Made by a program: the position numbers and the translations under genes. 64,000 bases of DNA from F23-D06 sp045600905 (GTDB lineage: Bacteria; Bacteroidota; Bacteroidia; Bacteroidales; WCHB1-69), in the NCBI GenBank assembly GCA_045600905.1, contig JAZRYT010000134.1, positions 6,508-70,507 of the forward strand, given 5' to 3'. This document shows positions 54,055 through 62,378 of the stretch, piece by piece; positions within the stretch are counted from its first letter, which is position 1; each line of letters opens with the position of its first letter. The notes beneath the pieces are model-generated. The model saw only the letters and a program-made list of their open reading frames with translations, searched no databases and had not been told where the DNA came from.

Positions 54055-56580
54055 ATGAAGATATATAAACCCTTTCTGCTTCTTGCAACTATCTTGATGA
54101 CAACAACTTGCGTGCTTAGAGCACAAGTGCTTAGAGAGGCGGACAATAAGTTCCGCGATTGTCAATATGAGACGGCGTTAGACCTATATAAGAAAGGTAT
54201 CAAGAAGCTCTCTTCTAACAGAGTTGAGATTCAACGCGCAACTTTCCAAATTGCTGAATGTTATCGTATTATGGGTGACCTTAAAAAGGCTGAACAACAA
54301 TATCTCCGCCTTGAAAAGAAAAACTATCAGAAGGATAACCCTATGATTCTCTTCCATTTGGCTAATATCTACAACCTTCGTGGCGACTATGATTTGGCTA
54401 TGAAGTATTATCAGAATTATAAGAAACGTGCTCCGGAAGATGAACGCGCCGATGTGTTTATCCAAGGATGTCAAAATGCCAAAATGTGGAATGAAAATCC
54501 TACCCGCTACGAAGTCGAGAATTTGAAGAAATTCAATACTCGTGACGATGAATGGGCTCCTAGATGGGGTAATGATGAAAAACGAAATTCCATTATTTTT
54601 ACGTCTAACCGTGAAGGTTCTAAAGGTAAAGGTACCGACCAATGGACCGGCGTTTGCTTCTCTGATATCTATATTTCCAACAAACCGAAAAGCAAAAACA
54701 CGGATTGGCCGGGTGAATGGTCTCCCGTTACCGCTGTCGATGAAGGCGAAACACTCAACTCCGGCGTGAACGAAGGTGAAGCCTGCTCTAATCGTAAAGG
54801 TACGGTCTATTATTTCACCAAATGTCCCCAAGACAAGAAAAAAGTCCAGGGCTGCTACATCTACAAATCTATGAAGAAAGGTAAAGCGTGGGGCGAACCT
54901 GAATTGGTGGATTTAGGCGATTCCGCATACAATTATGTGCATCCCTTTATCTCTGGCGATGAATTGACAATTTATTTCGCATCCAACAAACCAGGTGGCC
55001 TTGGCGGTTATGATATTTATAAAGCTACCAGAGCTAAGAAATCTGCTAAATTCACGGATATTACAAACCTCGGTCCTAATGTCAATACGCCTGGTCAGGA
55101 AGTCTTCCCGGCACTGAGAAACGATGAAGAACTCTATTTCTCTTCAGATGGTTGGCCAGGTCTTGGCGGCCTCGACCTCTTTGTCTCACGCGTTAAAGAC
55201 GGCCAGTTCCAACCGGCGGAGAATTTGATGGTTCCGATTAACTCCTCTTACGACGAAATCGGTATTATCTTCGATGAAAATGAAGCTATTGACCCGAAAT
55301 CCAAATCACCCTATTTGGCAAAAGGTTACTTCTCCTCAAACCGTCCCGGCGGTCGTGGTGGTGACGATATCTACTACTTCCTCCTTCGTCCACTCGTTTA
55401 TACGTTGTCCGGTTATGTCAGAGACAAGAATAACGGACAATATATGGATGGCGTTGAGGTCGAAATCGTTGGCTCTGATGGAACATCCTACAAAACAACA
55501 ACGGATGTGAAGGGTTATTACCATTTTGACAAAACCAAAATCTTGGGGGCAACCACATACGATATCAAGGTCGCCAAGAAAGGTTATTGGGAAAATGGCA
55601 ATACGGCAAAAGCTACTACCGTCGGCCTTGAAGAAAATACGGATTTGAAACAAGACTTCTCTTTGGAACCTATCCCGAAGGAGCCAATCCTTCTTCCGGA
55701 AATTCTGTACGATTTGGCAAAGTGGGATTTGAAACCGCAATACAAAGATTCTTTGATGTATTTGTATAATATTATGGTCAAGAACCCGACTATCGTTATC
55801 GAGCTCCGTTCCCATACCGATGCTCGTGACTCGGAAGAAAAGAATGACATTCTGTCCCAGCGTCGTGCCGAGTCCTGTGTGAACTTCCTTGTCGAAGAGA
55901 AGGGTATCGCTGCTGACCGTATTGTTGCCAAGGGCTATGGTGAACGTGTTCCGCGCAAACTCGAAAAGGATATGTACTCCGTGTATAACGGTAAAAAGTA
56001 TTTCTTTGCTAAGGGTACGGTCCTGACGGAAGAATATTGCGAGTCCTTACCGACAAAACCCGAACGAGAAGCAGCTCACCAATTGAACCGTCGTACTGAG
56101 TTCATCATTTTACGTGACGACTACGTGCCCAGCAATGACAATATTGACAGCGTACGCAAGACAACAGGTGGTATCGCTCTTATTCAACAACGTACCGTTC
56201 CTGTCACTATCGTTGGTGATGCAGTCAAGGGCAACTGTTTCGCAAACAGCAAATCTATGGAATTTGTTATTGGCAACAATAGTGAAGAAATCTTTATGAA
56301 TTATGCAGACGCAACCCGTTTCTTGAAAGAATCCATCATTAATTTGAATGACTTTGAAGAAAAATCCGGTGCTATCAAACAAGAAGACGGTAGCATCTTG
56401 GAAGGCGCAGTCCTCTATCTTGAAGAACTTCGTATTGGTGATGACTATTCTGAAAATGTAAAAGTTACGGTGAAGAAGAACCTGCCTTCCGCTTTCGTGG
56501 TGGGCGATGGCTTTATCCAAAACGAATGGGGCGAATTTACGATTGACAAAGAACATAATCAGCTGAAGTTTAATAAATAA
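54055..56580 (+). CDS. PorE-like TPR/propeller/OmpA protein with C-terminal degenerate retropepsin-like domain
   Basis: 841 residues with signal peptide MKIYKPFLLLATILMTTTCVLRAQ. TPR-like helices (~25-150) are followed by a PD40-type propeller (~170-445; FTSNREGSKGKG, YFASNKPGGLGGYD, YFSSNRPGGRGGDD), a carboxypeptidase-regulatory domain (~450-540; LSGYVRDKNNGQYMDGV) and an OmpA-type peptidoglycan-binding domain (~560-690; VIELRSHTDARDSEEKND, LSQRRAESCVNFL). This is the architecture of T9SS PorE. Beyond it, residues ~715-840 resemble Bacteroidota retropepsin-like proteases (KSMEFVIGNNSEEIF, GSILEGAVLYLEELRIGDDY, WGEFTIDKEHNQLKF), but Gly740 replaces the catalytic Asp of the D-T-G triad. Known PorE is shorter, so the paralogue assignment is uncertain. 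Confidence 0.82.
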   Translation: MKIYKPFLLLATILMTTTCVLRAQVLREADNKFRDCQYETALDLYKKGIKKLSSNRVEIQRATFQIAECYRIMGDLKKAEQQYLRLEKKNYQKDNPMILFHLANIYNLRGDYDLAMKYYQNYKKRAPEDERADVFIQGCQNAKMWNENPTRYEVENLKKFNTRDDEWAPRWGNDEKRNSIIFTSNREGSKGKGTDQWTGVCFSDIYISNKPKSKNTDWPGEWSPVTAVDEGETLNSGVNEGEACSNRKGTVYYFTKCPQDKKKVQGCYIYKSMKKGKAWGEPELVDLGDSAYNYVHPFISGDELTIYFASNKPGGLGGYDIYKATRAKKSAKFTDITNLGPNVNTPGQEVFPALRNDEELYFSSDGWPGLGGLDLFVSRVKDGQFQPAENLMVPINSSYDEIGIIFDENEAIDPKSKSPYLAKGYFSSNRPGGRGGDDIYYFLLRPLVYTLSGYVRDKNNGQYMDGVEVEIVGSDGTSYKTTTDVKGYYHFDKTKILGATTYDIKVAKKGYWENGNTAKATTVGLEENTDLKQDFSLEPIPKEPILLPEILYDLAKWDLKPQYKDSLMYLYNIMVKNPTIVIELRSHTDARDSEEKNDILSQRRAESCVNFLVEEKGIAADRIVAKGYGERVPRKLEKDMYSVYNGKKYFFAKGTVLTEEYCESLPTKPEREAAHQLNRRTEFIILRDDYVPSNDNIDSVRKTTGGIALIQQRTVPVTIVGDAVKGNCFANSKSMEFVIGNNSEEIFMNYADATRFLKESIINLNDFEEKSGAIKQEDGSILEGAVLYLEELRIGDDYSENVKVTVKKNLPSAFVVGDGFIQNEWGEFTIDKEHNQLKFNK

Positions 56581-56608
56581 GAATACTTGTACAACTAAAT
56601 TAACTATA

Positions 56609-56637
56609 AGGGCAATCTGTGGGTTGCTCTTTTTTTT
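56609..56637 (+). terminator. Rho-independent terminator after the PorE-like gene
   Basis: The stem AGGGCAA / TTGCTCT (one G-T pair) with a short loop is followed by a run of Ts. It overlaps the region just before the next ATG (56643). Confidence 0.75.
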
Positions 56638-56642
56638 GAGAG

Positions 56643-57776
56643 ATGTCGCGAACTTACAAACTTTTTATACTATGTGCGGTTATGTCTCTATCGCTAACCG
56701 CTTCTTTTGCTCAAGATACTACGAGGAACAAAAAAAGGGATTTTGATTTTATCTCGAAACTTCAATTGGAGGTCCGGGCTGAATTTGAATTTGATCAACC
56801 CATTATTCGTTCATACGATGATGAAATCCGACTCGGGAACTCCTCTTATGGCTTTTACGGCCGTTATTTCAATTTCCATTTCGAAGGTAATTTGACAAAG
56901 AATTTGTCATATCTTTTCCATCAGCGGATAATTGCGAATCCTGGTTAGGTCAAATTTTTTGACAATACGGATTTTATGTATTTAAATTATGCGATAAATC
57001 CCAATTGGTCTATCCGTGTGGGGAAAGAGGCATTGGCCTTAGGTGGCTATGAGTATGATGCCGCTCCAATTGATGTGATATACAGTTCGTATTATTGGGA
57101 TTATATTTATTGTTTCCAATTGGCAGCGCGTGCCACTTTCCAAACCAAAGATCAAAAAAACAAATTTAGTTTTCAAGTGGCTACATCTCCGTATATGTAT
57201 TATGGTTCGAGTTACCAAAATTCCCTTTTGAGTTATAATCTTTTGTGGTCTGGAAATTTCGGATGCTTTAATGCCATCTATTCGTTTAGTATGTTTGAAC
57301 GCGCAAAAGGGAAATTTATGAATTACATAGCCTTAGGAAACCGATTGAAATTTGACCGTTTCAAAATATATTTGGATTTGATACATCATGCCACCAATAC
57401 TCAACAGCTGTTTAAAAACTTTGCTGTTATTAGTAGGGCAGATTGGCAGATTGATGATCGGGCCAGTCTTTTTGCTAAAATCGGTTATGAACAAAATTTG
57501 GATCAGTTGGAAATTCAGAACTATTTGGCAACAGGTGAAATATGGGATTGTCTGGCAATCCCCGGACGACAATATTTTTATTATGGGATAGGGTGTGAGT
57601 TCCGTCCGAGAAAATGCAGGGATGTTCGTATTCATGCGTATTTGGCAGATTATTCGGAACGGAATGACTATGTGTCTCATTCTCCATTGAACAATGATAG
57701 AGATGTCTTCAATTTGAGAGCAAATGTCGGAGTAACTTGGTTTATTGATTTTGTAAAATATTTTTTGAATAAATGA
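56643..57776 (+). pseudogene. Outer-membrane porin gene interrupted by one in-frame amber codon
   Basis: One continuous frame of 378 codons is broken only by TAG at 56946-56948 (after RIIANPG). The first 101 residues carry the signal peptide (LFILCAVMSLSLTASFAQ) and initial beta-strands; the remaining part (VKFFDNTDFMYLNYAINPNW onward) continues the same OprO/P-like porin pattern through to GVTWFIDFVKYF. TAG ends several intact genes here (rsmH, murE, mraY, ftsW, secDF), so amber is not reassigned. A single change from CAG or AAG would explain it; a sequencing error is the alternative. The stop of this gene overlaps the next ATG by 4 nt. Confidence 0.8.
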
Positions 57777-58999
57777 AAGTAAGACGCAAACGTACGCGAA
57801 AATACGCGCTTAGAGTAGAAAAACTGTTTCATTTTTTGGAACGAAAGCTGAAACTTAAAAGGTCTTTAAGTTTTACAACTAAACGTTCCATCGAAGCTGT
57901 TGTATTTTTAATCATTTTCTTTGCCTTTTTTGGCTTGTTGGCATATAAGATGACGTTGCCGATGATGCTGAATACGTACATGCAGACGGCTTACCACCTG
58001 CTGCTGGAGACCGTATTCTACATTATGGCCATCTGTGTGTTGATGGGGGCCATTAGCAAGCTGCTGACGGAATTCGGCGTGGTACGCCTGATGGAAAACA
58101 TTCTGCGCCCTTTTATGAGGCCTCTGTACAACCTTCCCGGTGTGGCTGCTTTAGGCGCGGTAATGACTTTCTTGAGCGATAATCCTGCCATTATCACTCT
58201 GTCAAAGGATAAGAACTTCAGCCGCTATTTTAAAAAATACCAGTTGGTGTCCCTTACCAATTTCGGCACGGCTTTCGGTATGGGGCTGGTCGTATTGGCC
58301 TTTATGACAGGTCTTGGCTATGGTAAAGGCGCTTTAATCGGCATCGTGGGCGCGGTGGTCGGCAGTATCATTTCTACCCGTTTGATGCAGCGTTTCACGT
58401 TGCGCTCCTATCCCGAATTGGATGAGCCAGTGACCGAAGGGGAAGGCGATGAACAGTCCATCTCTTTCAAAAGTGAAGGTAGCGTGTTTATGCGCTTCCT
58501 CAATTCCATTTTGGATGGAGGTAAGGATGGTGTGGGTATTGGCGTAGCCATCATTCCCGGTGTCTTGGTTATATCTACGATTGTGATGATGATGACCTTC
58601 GGCCCTTCTGGCGAAGGCGGACAATATACGGGTGTGGCATACGAGGGCGTGCCTGTGATTACTTGGGCGGCCGACAAGGTCGGTTTCGTGTTCAAGTGGC
58701 TGTTTGGATTTACCAGCCCAGAGTTGATTTCCTTCCCGATTACCGCTTTGGGTGCTGTTGGAGCCGCATTAGGTCTTGTGCCTCGCTTTATTAGTCAAGG
58801 CCTCATCGACAACAATGCGATTGCGGTATTTACGGCTATGGGTATGTGCTGGAGCGGCTATTTGAGCACACATACGGCAATGTTGGATTCTATGGGCTAT
58901 CGCAAACTCATCAGCAAGGCTATTGGCGCGCATACCATAGGCGGTTTGTTCGCCGGTATTGCAGCACACTGGTTGTTTGTGCTTATATCCTTACTCTAA
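57773..58999 (+). CDS. GATE-domain (nucleoside-recognition-like) multi-pass membrane protein
   Basis: 408 residues. A very basic N-terminus of about 40 residues precedes roughly eight to nine membrane segments. Two related halves can be seen: YIMAICVLMGAISKLLTEFG followed by TFLSDNPAIITLSKDKNF, and later DGVGIGVAIIPGVLVISTIV followed by SHTAM-like STHTAMLDSMG. This is the nucleoside-recognition GATE family (YjiH or CD0519-like). Substrate unknown; relatives are implicated in transport or spore and cell-envelope functions. Its start overlaps the porin stop (ATGA), so expression may depend on translation of the interrupted porin frame. Confidence 0.82.
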   Translation: MKVRRKRTRKYALRVEKLFHFLERKLKLKRSLSFTTKRSIEAVVFLIIFFAFFGLLAYKMTLPMMLNTYMQTAYHLLLETVFYIMAICVLMGAISKLLTEFGVVRLMENILRPFMRPLYNLPGVAALGAVMTFLSDNPAIITLSKDKNFSRYFKKYQLVSLTNFGTAFGMGLVVLAFMTGLGYGKGALIGIVGAVVGSIISTRLMQRFTLRSYPELDEPVTEGEGDEQSISFKSEGSVFMRFLNSILDGGKDGVGIGVAIIPGVLVISTIVMMMTFGPSGEGGQYTGVAYEGVPVITWAADKVGFVFKWLFGFTSPELISFPITALGAVGAALGLVPRFISQGLIDNNAIAVFTAMGMCWSGYLSTHTAMLDSMGYRKLISKAIGAHTIGGLFAGIAAHWLFVLISLL

Positions 59000-59037
59000 A
59001 TTTCTGTTTGTGCGCCTATTGCAGCTTGTGACAGGTG

Positions 59038-59769
59038 CTATTTCCTAAGTTCGAAGTTAGAACCCAGATAGACTTTCTTGACTATTGGGTCGGCGGCTAA
59101 TTCTTCAGCAGTGCCGGATTTCAGTACGCGGCCTTCGTAAAGGAGGTAGGCACGGTCTGTGATGGATAATGTCTCGTGGACGTTGTGGTCGGTGATGACA
59201 ATGCCGATGTTCTTGTCTTTGAGCTTGGCCACGATGTTCTGGATGTCTTCCACGGCTATGGGGTCAACGCCGGCGAAAGGCTCGTCCAACAGGATGAACT
59301 TAGGATCGGAAGCGAGGCATCGGGCGATTTCCACACGGCGGCGCTCGCCACCGGAAAGGTTGTTGCCCTTGTTATGACGGACTTTTTCAATGTTGAATTC
59401 TGAAATCAGGCTCTCCAGCTTGTCTTTTTGTTCTTGCTTGCTTTTGCCGCTGAATTCCAAGATGGCCTTGATGTTGTCTTCAACGGTGAGATGACGGAAG
59501 ACGGAAGCCTCTTGGGGAAGGTATGCCAAACCAAGTTTTGCGCGCTTGTACATAGGCATATCCGTGATATCCATATCGTTCAGGTATATGTCACCGGCGT
59601 ATGGCTTGATAAGCCCGACAATCATATAGAAGGAGGTTGTTTTGCCGGCACCGTTTGGCCCTAACAAACCCACGATTTCACCTTGCGTGAACTCGATGGA
59701 TACTTCGTTGACAACGGTTCTGTTTTTGTATTTTTTGACGAGTCCTTCGGTACGAATTCTATATTCCAT
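59038..59769 (-). CDS. lptB: LPS export ABC transporter ATP-binding protein LptB
   Basis: 243 residues. Walker A is GPNGAGKTTSFYMI; the Q-loop is AYLPQEASVFRHLTVEDN, the LptB-type form; the signature is NLSGGERRRVEIARCLA; Walker B is FILLDEPFAGVDPIA; the H-loop is ITDHNVHETL. It powers LPS extraction from the inner membrane with LptF/G; lptD is 8 kb upstream in this window. It lies one nucleotide after the SRPBCC-like gene and shares its promoter. Confidence 0.96.
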   Translation of the reverse strand: MEYRIRTEGLVKKYKNRTVVNEVSIEFTQGEIVGLLGPNGAGKTTSFYMIVGLIKPYAGDIYLNDMDITDMPMYKRAKLGLAYLPQEASVFRHLTVEDNIKAILEFSGKSKQEQKDKLESLISEFNIEKVRHNKGNNLSGGERRRVEIARCLASDPKFILLDEPFAGVDPIAVEDIQNIVAKLKDKNIGIVITDHNVHETLSITDRAYLLYEGRVLKSGTAEELAADPIVKKVYLGSNFELRK

Positions 59770-59770
59770 A

Positions 59771-60178
59771 TTAACAGCTCCTTTCGGTCATTTCTTTGAT
59801 TTTCAAAAGTGCTTTGTTGAGTGCCTGCTCAACGGGTCCTTTCAGCATCGGCTGCATAAAGATGGGCACATCGGCTTCCGCAACAATCTGCACAATACTG
59901 CCACAGTCCGTGTCCTCGATGAGAAAGTCGGCAGTGGCGGAAAATTTCTTGTCAGTATCTATAAGGTACGAAACTTTGCTGAAGGGGATCTGCCCCGACA
60001 ACTTGAAATAGCAGGTCACCATACCGTTGATGGTGAAGCTGCATCCGTCATTCGTTACCGTCCAATCGGTGATTTGCGGTATGGACGGGGCCTGTTGGTT
60101 TCGGGTGAAATTCAATAGGGCGTTAAACACTCTGTCGGGTGAAATGGTAAGGTTTTCCTTGTTACTTTGAATCTTCAT
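59771..60178 (-). CDS. Small SRPBCC/START-like protein upstream of lptB
   Basis: 135 residues from the ATG giving MKIQSNKENLTISPDRVFNA; a GTG two codons earlier is less likely. Sequence such as SPDRVFNALLNF, FTINGMVTCYFKLSG and FLIEDTDCGSIVQIVAEAD suggests an SRPBCC-type hydrophobic-ligand fold. There is no signal peptide. Its 1-nt spacing to lptB and shared promoter suggest a link to lipid or LPS handling, but this is inference. The family is not characterised to my knowledge. Confidence 0.75.
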   Translation of the reverse strand: MKIQSNKENLTISPDRVFNALLNFTRNQQAPSIPQITDWTVTNDGCSFTINGMVTCYFKLSGQIPFSKVSYLIDTDKKFSATADFLIEDTDCGSIVQIVAEADVPIFMQPMLKGPVEQALNKALLKIKEMTERSC

Positions 60179-60198
60179 AAACACTGTGAAATAGGCCG

Positions 60199-60206
60199 CA
60201 AAAATA
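60199..60206 (-). promoter_or_regulatory. -7 box (TATTTTTG on the minus strand) for the SRPBCC-lptB unit
   Basis: An exact TAnnTTTG match 20 nt upstream of the ATG. Confidence 0.5.
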
Positions 60207-60370
60207 GTAAAAATGCGGTAAAAGTGTGAAAGAGTAAAAGCGTATAAAGGAGAAAGGTTAAAGCTTAAAGATAAAGGAGTTTCAAGTGTGGGGAAATTAA
60301 CGCAGGCAATTAGTGATGGAGATTCTTTGTTTTGAAGGATTTTAAAACTGTTTTTGCGGCAATAGTACTA

Positions 60371-60399
60371 TTTGTTAATTGAAAAAAATGTTACTTTTG
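60371..60399 (+). promoter_or_regulatory. mscL: mscL promoter: TTTG and TACTTTTG
   Basis: The -33-like TTTG (60371-60374) and the -7 box TACTTTTG (60392-60399) are 17 nt apart. This is the best-spaced Bacteroidota promoter in the window. Confidence 0.65.
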
Positions 60400-60437
60400 C
60401 GGCTTCAAAATCAAGTTCAAATTTAAATTCTATTGCT

Positions 60438-60851
60438 ATGAAGAAATTTTTACAAGAATTCAAAGACTTTGCAATGAGAGGCAATGTCGTTGATATGGCT
60501 GTCGGTGTGATTATCGGTGGTGCATTCGGTAAAATCGTTACCTCTTTGGTTAATGACATCTTGATGCCTCCTATCGGTTGGCTTCTCGGTGGTACAGACT
60601 TTTCCAAACTCAGCGTCAAGTTGCCCGTTCGCGAAGGTATGGATCCTGTAACCTGGAATTACGGTAACTTCATCCAAGTCGTTATCGACTTCATCATCGT
60701 CGCTTTCTGTATTTTCTTGCTCATCAAAGGTCTCAACAAATTGTCATCTCTCCGCAAGAAAGAAGAAGAAGCTGCCCCTGCTCCTGCTCCAGAACCAACA
60801 GCTGAAGAAAAACTTCTCACTGAAATTCGCGATCTCTTGAAGACAAAATAG
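60438..60851 (+). CDS. mscL: Large-conductance mechanosensitive channel
   Basis: 137 residues from the ATG giving MKKFLQEFKDFAMRGNVVDM; earlier TTG codons lie inside the promoter. The first membrane helix is AVGVIIGGAFGKIVTSLVND and the second is FIQVVIDFIIVAFCIFLLIK. The charged C-terminal helix bundle (PTAEEKLLTEIRDLLK) is present. It opens under membrane tension to release solutes on osmotic downshift. It is single-gene, with its own promoter and terminator. Confidence 0.96.
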   Translation: MKKFLQEFKDFAMRGNVVDMAVGVIIGGAFGKIVTSLVNDILMPPIGWLLGGTDFSKLSVKLPVREGMDPVTWNYGNFIQVVIDFIIVAFCIFLLIKGLNKLSSLRKKEEEAAPAPAPEPTAEEKLLTEIRDLLKTK

Positions 60852-60870
60852 TCTGAAAGAAAGAAAATAT

Positions 60871-60909
60871 AGAAGAGACGAGGAAGAATTGCTTTTCTTC
60901 GTCTCTTTC
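60871..60909 (+). terminator. Terminator after mscL
   Basis: The stem AGAGACGAGGAAGA / TTTTCTTCGTCTCT (one G-T pair) with a short loop is followed by TTTCT. The T-tract is short. Confidence 0.75.
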
Positions 60910-61009
60910 TGTATAATAAGTTTCAAGTTTATTCACTTCGTTCATATTCTCCTTGCAGCTCAGCAAAGCCAAACAAGTTGTGTCTTTGCTTTCGCTTGCT
61001 GCGTCGGAA

Positions 61010-61118
61010 TAGGTTTAAAGTTTAAGGTTTAAAGTTTAATATGACTGCGTAGCACATTATCGCATTATCGTATTATCGCATTATCGTATTATCGCATTAT
61101 CGTATTATCACATTATCA
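61010..61118. repeat. Heptamer (GTTTAAA) and octamer (ATTATCGC) arrays before pyrC
   Basis: GTTTAAA/GTTTAAG units lie at about 61010-61040. About eight 8-bp units ATTATCGC/ATTATCGT/ATTATCAC run from 61056 to the pyrC start codon. Confidence 0.9.
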
Positions 61119-61120
61119 TT

Positions 61121-62302
61121 ATGACCTACAAAGGTGTTCACATCGTTGACGACACGCTGGATGCAGTTGCCAACATAGTAGTAGAAAACGGATATATCCA
61201 GAAAGTAGAAATTTTAGACGAACAGGCAAACCCCGCTATGCCGGTGTTGCTCCCTTCGTTCACGGATTTGCACGCACACTTCCGCGACCCTGGTCTGACT
61301 TATAAGGAAGACGTGGAGTCGGGCAGCCGAGCAGCTGTTCGCGGTGGCTATACGGCTGTATGCCTGATGCCCAATACGGCGCCGGTCTGCAGCTCTTTGG
61401 AACAGGCCCGCGAAGTGGAGGACAGAGCCCACAAACTCAATCTCGTACGTGCCAATCAGATTGTCAGTATGACGTTGAATGAACAAGGACAGGACTGCTC
61501 ACATCTGCTGAATATTCCCGCTGGGGTCATCCCGTTCGTGTCCGACGACGGCAAGGGGGTAAACCGCGATGATGTGATGGAACAGATTTTCAATATCTGC
61601 AAGGAAAAGGATTTGCTGATTATGGCGCACGAAGAAGATGCTCGTTATAGTCCCGCCGACCTCAGAATGGCGGAGAATGCGATGACTTTCCGCGATTTGG
61701 CGCTTTGTGAAAAGACGAACGGCAGCATCCATTTCTGCCACGTCAGCACGATAGAGGCAATTCGGGCCATCGCTGAAGCTAAACGTAATGGCCTGCGCGT
61801 TTCTTGTGAAATAACCCCCCACCACATTTTCTTCAATGCTGAGCAGGCCAACTACTACCGTGTGGCGCCGCCTTTCCGTATGGACGAGGATATTGCCGCA
61901 CTCATCAAAGCCCTTCAGGATGGCACTGCCGACGCGATTGCCACTGACCACGCACCGCACACAGCTGAAGATAAAGCCAATGGTGCCAATGGTATATCCG
62001 GCATTGAAACAGCATTCTCACTCTGCTATACGCGTCTGGTTCGCGGAGGCCATCTCTCCCTCAACCAACTGGTGAAGTTGATGGCTACTACGCCTTCCAA
62101 GATGATGCGAGTCAACAAGGGCAGTTTCAAAGCAGGTATGCTCGCCGACTTCGTCCTAGTAGATCTCAACACACCTTATACTATTCATGCTGCCGACTTC
62201 GCCTCCCGCGGCAAAAACACGCCGTTCGAGGGTCAGGAAGTCTATGGCCGCGTGCTCGAAACTATCAAGGGTGGAGAAACAGTATATCAGGCAGAGGAAT
62301 AG
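61121..62302 (+). CDS. pyrC: Dihydroorotase
   Basis: 393 residues. The zinc-binding DLHAHFRDPGLTYKEDVESG, MPNTAPVCSS, FCHVSTIEAIRAI, EITPHHIFF and DAIATDHAPHTAEDK are the signature of type I dihydroorotases. FKAGMLADFVLVDL closes the domain. It cyclises carbamoyl-aspartate in de novo pyrimidine synthesis in the cytoplasm. No other pyr genes are adjacent. The octamer repeat directly in front of the ATG leaves little room for a normal leader. Confidence 0.95.
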   Translation: MTYKGVHIVDDTLDAVANIVVENGYIQKVEILDEQANPAMPVLLPSFTDLHAHFRDPGLTYKEDVESGSRAAVRGGYTAVCLMPNTAPVCSSLEQAREVEDRAHKLNLVRANQIVSMTLNEQGQDCSHLLNIPAGVIPFVSDDGKGVNRDDVMEQIFNICKEKDLLIMAHEEDARYSPADLRMAENAMTFRDLALCEKTNGSIHFCHVSTIEAIRAIAEAKRNGLRVSCEITPHHIFFNAEQANYYRVAPPFRMDEDIAALIKALQDGTADAIATDHAPHTAEDKANGANGISGIETAFSLCYTRLVRGGHLSLNQLVKLMATTPSKMMRVNKGSFKAGMLADFVLVDLNTPYTIHAADFASRGKNTPFEGQEVYGRVLETIKGGETVYQAEE

Positions 62303-62375
62303 GTCTCAAGTTCCAAGTTTTAATTTTTAATTCGTCCAACCTAATTTATAATTCATAATTTATAACTTATAACTC
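62303..62375. repeat. Heptamer arrays between pyrC and xseA
   Basis: Units CAAGTTC/CAAGTTT pass into TAATTTA, TAATTCA, TAATTTA, TAACTTA and TAACTCC, period 7. Confidence 0.8.
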
Positions 62376-62378
62376 CCT

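Noticed and set aside
56643..57776. TAG read as an amino acid (amber recoding)
   Set aside because: TAG ends several intact genes here, including rsmH, murE, mraY, ftsW and secDF. No suppressor tRNA or pyrrolysine genes were seen.
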